DNA of 64,000 nucleotides from Fasciolopsis buskii (Eukaryota; Platyhelminthes; Trematoda; Plagiorchiida; Fasciolidae), in the NCBI GenBank assembly GCA_008360955.1, contig LUCM01005836.1, forward strand, positions 1-64,000, written 5' to 3'. How positions within the stretch are numbered: the stretch's first letter is position 1; every line of letters begins with the position of its first letter. The position numbers and the translations under genes were made by a program. Below are positions 58,172 to 64,000 of this stretch, in pieces. Under the pieces are notes generated by a model, which saw only the letters and a program-made list of their open reading frames with translations, searched no databases and had not been told where the DNA came from.

Positions 58172-59431
58172 ACGTCTGCATTTTCGCGGTTGTTTCGTTT
58201 ATTCATGGGTGTGAGATATATTCTAAAGTACTTATGCTCATGACTTTGTGAAAAACCACCCGCGAACTTGACGGTGTAAATAAGGAGTTGAATCCTGTTA
58301 TTTTGAGTTGATATCGGTTTGATCGACTTTGCGCCTGAGTCTGGTAGAACTGTCTCATTCGTTATCGGTGGTTGCGCGACGACGGACCGTACTAAACAAA
58401 TCACAATTGGTACACAACCGAGAATCCAGTCCCATGATGTCACAGCGATGACTCAAGACTGTAAGATCAGATGGAGACCATGTTTCGTAATTGGGTGCCG
58501 GCTACTAGCTGACAGTGGCCTGATTAGGTAATAATGTGGACATGCTAACTATGGATGTCATATCGTGCACTGTGCCAAGCAGTCAAACCGAGCGGTTCGG
58601 ATTCTGCAACAAAACTTCATGAACTTGATCAAATACATCAAATGGGGGCGCACTTTCTTTTACCTTCAAAAAAGGTTAGCTAGAAAAAAGCAGGATGAAT
58701 CATGCGAATGCTTCCAAGTTAACGGATTGTCATGCACTTGCCTTTAGTCGATTCCAAAAATATAGCAACGAAGACCTATTGTTGATCAGCAATGAGTTTG
58801 AATTAATTTCTCAGCGGCAGATCTCTTCAATTCCGGATGGCTTTTGCGGCGGTATACAGCTTTTTTCAACCACTGAATGCCGGCCCGATAAAAACAGCGC
58901 CAAATCAACTGTCCTGGTTGAGCGTAATGGCAACGTCGATGTCAGGTCTCTACAACAAATGGCATATCTGAATGCGTTGCAGCCGAAGCTGCTTCCGGTG
59001 ATTTCTTTTTCTTCCAATTCAGGTACTGCGGATGTTTTACTGTACACCAGTAGCAGCGGAGGACAAAATTCCTTGAACTAATCGGTTAAACATGGGACCG
59101 TAAAAAAGGTGGCTTAAGAAAATTCTACATTTTCGGTGTTCCTGGCTAAACTGCATTTCCGCTTCGCATACTCAGAGAAAGTATTACATTGTGTGTTCCT
59201 TTTAGGTGTCTTTGTTCCTGCTTCTCAATGAAACGAAAGTGCAACAACATTCCTCAGGAAGTAGGTTGCGGCCAACAGAGGGTTGTCAAGTGGTGGCATT
59301 GACCCGAAGTGGAAGAATTCAAACTCGCAACCCCATGTCCAAACGCCACGACCTGATGAGTTCGATCGCCGACAGACTTCTCTCTTCAAAATGACGGTGG
59401 TTCGCAACAGAAAGAGAACGTTGACTCACCA

Positions 59432-59468
<37 letters not shown>

Positions 59469-60820
59469 TATAAAGCATCGCCGATTGAGAAGTATTCAAA
59501 AATTTCGACTGTTACTAACCTTTAAGTCCCTAGTACTTGCCAGAAGTAAAGCATCAGCAAACAAGGTAACTTTATTTAATGGTTTTTCTCCTGTTATACT
59601 TCTGCTGACTGAAATAATGCCAATTAAAAAAGAGGGACTTTGGATTCCTAGGTAAACGTGCCTGAACGAGAGTAATCGAACTCCACAGGAGCATGAAAAC
59701 TTCACAATCGCTTTTGGAAGGTTCAAGGTTTATTCTATTTTGAATTCATAAATTATGAACCCCACTTGTCAAGAAAAAGCACTTATTTTATCCAGTATCC
59801 CGCCGATTACGCATGCATTTACAAGCTGCAGACAGCTTCATTCGTTAATTGAGCTATTTTGCGTAAACTGGAGTCAAACATCAAAGGTCGATCACGAAAA
59901 GAAAAATTTAATTGCTTGGGGTACGAGTTTATGCTGCCTTTCTTATACTTGTCCAAGTCGTTCACTGTCACACGAAAAAAATTGGAAAATTCTTATCAAC
60001 GGATCAAAAGTGAATGCACTCCGGAGAGAGGGAATTTCGTCGTTGGGGCAACGGAGGTGTTCCCTTCAAACTCAGAAAATGACCTATAGGAAAAAGAGTA
60101 GTGTCTCCGAATAAAGTTCCGTGTTTCACTCTACCAGGACTTTGAACATGTTTTAATAAATAAGATGGCTTTCATTCAGCCCGATGTTTTTTCGGACAAA
60201 AAGACACTTGGGTGGAGAGTATGCTTCATATAAAATCCCACCCCGGCTGGAATCGTGACTCTATACAAAATACGTTTCATGTTGTGGAGTGATAAAGAAA
60301 GGAGGTATCTTCCCAGCGGACACTGGCCTAGAAATTTGAAAACTTGAAGCATAAAGTAAAAGCAATTACCCCATAGGGGTATTCAGTGCCACATCAAAAT
60401 GACCCAAACATTGTTGAGCGGCAGTGGCAAGTCTATTGATGACCACCGTTTAATGGCGCCAATTAATATAGCGCTGTTGTTCATCACAAGATCGCGATGC
60501 CTCCTGGTTAAGATACACACAGGTGGTTCAAATGGGATATGCACTAAACACGAAATCTGTTTGTTCAGGAGATAAGTTAAGAGCCGCGGCCAGTTATGAA
60601 ATAGAATCGTCACTCGTTCCTGAATAAAATGAATATGACATTTGGCAACACAATGCTGCTGCCAGCGTGAGCGGTAATTAGTCAAAAGCCGTTTTTTTAT
60701 GAGTTTCGGCAAGATTTGCATACATAAACAGCGGTATCCAGTACCTCAAGTCTACCACGTGAGCTGCTCACAAATTATCACACGGTATTCTACCAATACT
60801 GCGAAAACAATGATGCTCAA
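58172..60820. other. Probable CAP-G intron; no exon recognised
   Basis: The longest frame is 58695-59081 plus (128 codons, with LDVRSLQQ-like NVDVRSLQQMAYLNALQPKL). It has fair composition, but I do not recognise it and it does not match CAP-G downstream of exon d. It could be part of an unknown repeat or a true but unfamiliar exon. A 119-codon frame at 59755-60114 is likewise unassigned. An (AT)n run lies at 59,434-59,464. Confidence 0.35.
59434..59464. repeat. (AT)n microsatellite
   Basis: About 15 AT units, followed by aatatata. It produces the YIYIYI run in an overlapping frame. Confidence 0.9.
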
Positions 60821-60965
60821 ACACCCAAGGTATTCGCACATCTTCCATCTTCAACGTCCACGTGTCAAAATCGTATATCCCCAACGATCTCACTGCTGCT
60901 GTGTATACTCCAACTTTGACCGAGAAAACGGGTATGAAGCAGACACCGCAGATGTCTCGATTTCA
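60820..60965 (-). repeat. Family R leader-like repeat, third copy
   Basis: Contains tctcactgctg..gtgtatactccaactttgaccgag and gacaccgcagatgtctcg, similar to 45,306-45,375 (ctcactgctgtcacgtatgctccacctttgg and gactccacaaatgtctta). Same orientation as the copy at 45.3 kb and opposite to that at 46.4 kb. The match is diverged. Confidence 0.5.
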
Positions 60966-60984
60966 GGGATTCCAAACAAGCCTT

Positions 60985-62860
60985 CTATATGCAAGAAGAC
61001 GTCTTATCGGATATACGGCCACCTCGTGAGATGCAACTACTCAAGTGACTATATCTACCCAATTCACCCAATTCAACCCGGTAACAGAATTTGACTCCAC
61101 GGAAGTGTAAACCGCATCTCAAAAAATATCTTCGACTGTTCGCACAAAGTTTGGATGAATGAAATAAATTTTTCAGGCACAAAATTCAGTGAGATGCAGG
61201 GCCACCGAATGGCACGGTTGACTGAATCAAACGCCGATTTCAAATCAAGAAAAACGGAAATCGTGGGTCTTCGGAAGATATGTTCATGTTCTATCTGTCG
61301 TAAAGTAGAAACTTGCTCAATACAACCCGACCCGGTTGGAAACCGGCCTGATTCTCACGCGTACACCGTTCGTGGGTACTAGATAATAGATGATAGAGCC
61401 CACACCATCATCGTTCAGCGTTACATAGCAAGGCAAGCCTCACTGATCGCTGTCTTTTCCCCAGAGTTACAAGAGTGCATGAGTAGTTCGCATGTAATGA
61501 CCGCCAATCTAATTCCTCCAAATTTTTTTTTATCGTGATCTATCACTCCGTGTAAATAGGTACAACCAACCATTCAAACAAATCCACAAGAATCTCTTCT
61601 GCTATGCACATTAAACACAGGAGTATTATTAACGTTGCCACCATACCTAGAGAATTATGTAGAAAGCTCGCCTGCGTTGTGCCCTTTCAGAAAACCCATC
61701 TCTCTGATTACCTCGTCCCCTTTTGAAGACCTGTTATTCAATTGCAGGCATAAGTAGAAGGCCCACTATAACCGTGCGCTACAAAAACTACTCCCTTAAC
61801 TGTGTGACTCTCCTGAGAAAGAATAAGAATGTCGTCGAAATCCTTGATCGAGCCGCCTACACTCGGCTTCCGCGGATCTGTAGCCATAATCATTCGGTAA
61901 ATGTTGTGGCTAATGCCGATAGTCACAGTCTTTTCCGTTTCTCTATATTTCCCTATCCACCAATGCTTCCGGCCATTTCACAGTCTGCTAGTCAGTTAAC
62001 GTCTCAGGAAGTTACGCGTCTCATTGTACGTTGCATCCGGATCTCCAAACATTCAACGAAGTACTTAAAGTCAAGGAGATTCATCACATCTGAGGTTTAT
62101 ATGGCCTGGAATCCAGTGTGGCAGTTCCAGTTTAATGCAAGACTACTTTGATCTGTTCCCATTGTTCGACCGGATCATGAGCATCTCGTTGTGATAACAA
62201 CCGCGTTGAAAGTTCCGTTCGGAACCGAAATCGGCGATTATCACCTACAATCAATTGTGCAGGACGTATGGTTTTCGTGCTCGTGTGATCACAGACTAGG
62301 TACAAACAACAGCGAGCCAAGACCAAAGTATGATCCGAGTCCGTAGATGGAGACCAGAATGGTCGCCAATCCTCGACATATCCACACCAACGGTGATCAA
62401 TGACCATGTGATCAATTCGAGTCCAACTCTGTGAAGACAAAGGAAGTGCCAGGTGAATCATTGTCGTTTTCACGATATAATTTGGCGTTCATCAGAAGCA
62501 ATCTTTGATTAGAACAAACTTGGATGAAGCATTCATCGTTGTCGGTGCGACTAGCGGGAACAGAAAAGACAACAACGTCCATTAAATGTACACCTCGGGG
62601 AAATCGGAATAAGTCCCGGTAGAACACGTTTGGATTCGGCAGCGATGCAATCAATAGGCGCATACACAGGTACGACGAGCAAACAACGACGCGTCAGTCG
62701 ATTGCTACCGATACGTACAGAATCGTCCAACCGAACTGCGAACAAACGACTGTTGATTGGAGTCCTGCAACCGCATTTGGCATTTCGGCGGTACACTCAT
62801 CTCAAATCTATCTACATCGTCGAGTCAGTGGTTGAACGTACTTGGGTGTCCACTGAGTAG
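60985..62860 (-). mobile_element. Family R LINE, EN and part of RT, minus strand
   Basis: The minus strand EN begins near 62,770 with CRTPINSRLFAVRLDDSVRI and RCLLVVPVYAPIDC. It continues in a second frame as GVHLMDVVVFSVPASRTDND, then a third frame reading SQSWTRIDHMVIDHRWCGYV and DSDHTLVLARCC (62,440-62,320), which has the W-T-Q-I-D-H and SDH active-site blocks. Further downstream RT is readable at 61,385-61,185: ENQAGFQPGR, then SVFLDLKSAFDSVNRAI. A damaged piece follows (VPEKFISFIQTLCANSR-like, to about 61,100). A 3' tail-like CATCATCGTTCAGCGTTACA at 61,407-61,426 lies inside this interval and may mark an inserted second copy. All frames are interrupted. Confidence 0.8.
61400..61490 (-). 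mobile_element. Family R LINE 3' tail, very short
   Basis: accatcatcgttcagcgtta through gcaaggcaagcctcactgat and ttttccccagagttac is the reverse complement of the family's terminal bases (gtaactctggggaaaa...aacgatgatgg). Only about 90 bases are present, lying between the EN (62.1 kb) and RT (61.4 kb) of the flanking copy. Confidence 0.75.
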
Positions 62861-62939
62861 AACAGCGGTGCCCACGTAGCCTAAATGACAGTTTCAATGA
62901 TACTATTCTTATGGGATTATAAGAGGACTGGCAATGTCA

Positions 62940-63830
62940 TCTTGATCACAAAGTTGAAGAGAAGTGGCGGCAATCCTGTCGAATCATACTTCCCGTGGTG
63001 AAATCAGGTGAGGCATGGCCATAAGTATGAACTCGGGTTTGACTATTCGCATACACAAATCGGATAAGTGAATTGAACTTCTCGGACACATGCAAACGAG
63101 AGACAGCGCCACAAAATCGCGCGATCGTTTGAGTTGACCGCCACTTTGAGATCGAGAAAGGTAGAACGTGGGTCAACGGAAGATGTGCCTGCGTCCTCAG
63201 ATCTGTTGCGAGGTGAAGATTTGATCAGTGCCATTCCAATAAGCTGCGGAACTAGCCTGATTCTTGCGCCAGTATTTTTAGCGACTGTTAGGTGATCGGC
63301 GGTGAACAATGCCCGCGAGTATTTTGGATGCAATACTTACAAAACTTATTACTCTGTGGTTCTTGTGAGTGCTTGTCAGCTGGTAATCTGAGTCCAAAGT
63401 TGTGGACGTGAATTTCGACTTCAAGTGAGCCGGTATCGGTTTTTATAATGTAAGTTAGCATTCACCAGAAACAGTCTGTGATCAGAGCAAACTTGGATGA
63501 GGCAAACATCGTGGCTGGTGCGATGCGTTTTTCTCCTCCGCCTGGTGAGCAAGTCGATTTTTAAAATCAGCAACGCCCACAACGTTCGTCTACCGTACAC
63601 TTCACAGTGTTTGACGCTGTGCGCCGCAGTCAGTGGACTAGTACGCGGATAGGATTAACAAAAGGCGACATGTTAGTCGACCGCTGTTGACACGTGCAGA
63701 ACCGTTAAACCGAACTACACACAGATGACCGTTGACTTTTATCCCGAATAAGGTTGATTCTAGGCTACGAAATATGACCATAAAAGTTGAATCTTGTACA
63801 AAAATTTTGATTGCGATGCTATTGGACAAT
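62940..63830 (-). mobile_element. Second family R LINE, EN and RT pieces, minus strand
   Basis: Minus frame 63829-63638 reads GIKVNGHLCVVRFNGSARVN, then SGRLTCRLLLILSAY. This is the same EN block as at 62.77 kb, and decayed EN sequence continues to about 63,430. RT-like sequence follows at 63,280-63,080 as TSSVDPRSTFLDLKVAVNSN, then DRAILWRCLS. This is motif A (FLDLKxAFDSxDR) with AFDS changed to AVNS, so that region is degenerate. It lies just upstream of, and in the same orientation as, the copy at 62.86 kb, giving two EN-RT sets in tandem. Both are inactive. Confidence 0.7.
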
Positions 63831-64000
63831 AAATTTTACTTGCAGCATGATCGATTTCGGATGTTTCGAATGTTTTAGTCAAGGCAGATTGTTTTCCTGT
63901 GATTGAGCGTGCAGACATTGAAGCCAATCAGGTGAAGTGAGCTCTTGGGCCTAAATAGTGCTTCTTCCTCTTCCACTAATACTTCCATAGGATGAAGTCT

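Noticed and set aside
59350..59380. Second hammerhead-like string (cctgatgagttcgatcg)
   Set aside because: No GAAA core at the right distance and no complementary stem I or III.
59755..60114. Candidate for the next CAP-G exon
   Set aside because: The translation lacks the expected pattern after exon d, and flanking splice sites in the required phase 2 were not evident.
1..64000. Prokaryotic features (operons, CRISPR arrays, Shine-Dalgarno sites, phage genes)
   Set aside because: No long contiguous genes, no spaced direct repeats and clear eukaryotic introns and retrotransposons, so none was expected or seen.

Overview
The window looks like nuclear DNA of a digenean flatworm (fluke), most likely an opisthorchiid such as Clonorchis or Opisthorchis. 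This is an inference. It rests on one intron-containing animal gene, on retrotransposons of types I know from fluke genomes (including a CsRn1-like Ty3/gypsy element), and on the absence of any prokaryotic gene layout. Nearly every long reading frame is a retroelement fragment or a chance frame.

Host gene. Four consecutive coding exons on the + strand (41446-41649, 45857-46006, 56356-56665, 57965-58169) encode the N-terminal HEAT-repeat part of the condensin I subunit CAP-G (NCAPG). Their splice phases match (0, 0, 1, then 2) and the 289 or so residues run collinear with vertebrate CAP-G. The first coding exon(s) and everything after about residue 330 were not found. The introns (4.2, 10.3 and 1.3 kb) are full of retroelements.

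Retroelements. Family R is an APE-type non-LTR element (RTE-like). It has EN, a QAGFxPGRG...DQIFTLRQ-type RT, a C-terminal domain with an LLYGCETW-like motif, and a 3' tail ending near GATGATGATG. Copies lie at 32.4-33.5, 36.8-38.9, 38.9-40.6, 42.7-45.4, 46.6-48.0, 50.7-54.0, 57.1-57.4 and 61.0-63.8 kb. Family J is jockey/CR1-like, at 3.5-5.9, 15.1-15.7, 18.9-19.9, 20.0-20.8 and 25.4-25.7 kb. A CsRn1-like LTR element lies at 22.9-25.1 kb. A second Ty3/gypsy family (Mag/Gulliver-like) lies at 28.0-29.9 and 33.7-36.2 kb. Penelope-like elements lie at 1.4-2.3 kb and, interrupted, at 50.3-50.6 plus 54.9-55.3 kb. All copies carry frameshifts, stops or deletions. The RT of the 50.7-52.8 kb copy is the best preserved.

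Architecture. Near-identical repeat pairs are all inverted. The most striking is a pair of about 1.66 kb arms (38928-40583 and 42661-44316) with a CAP-G exon in the loop. The next CAP-G exon is also bracketed by a shorter, diverged inverted repeat. Other pairs are 32727-33541/52825-53639, 47602-47963/53592-53953 and 28045-28397/29528-29880. The long stretches at 6-15, 16-18.9, 21-22.8, 25.7-28 and 30-32.4 kb hold nothing I can name.
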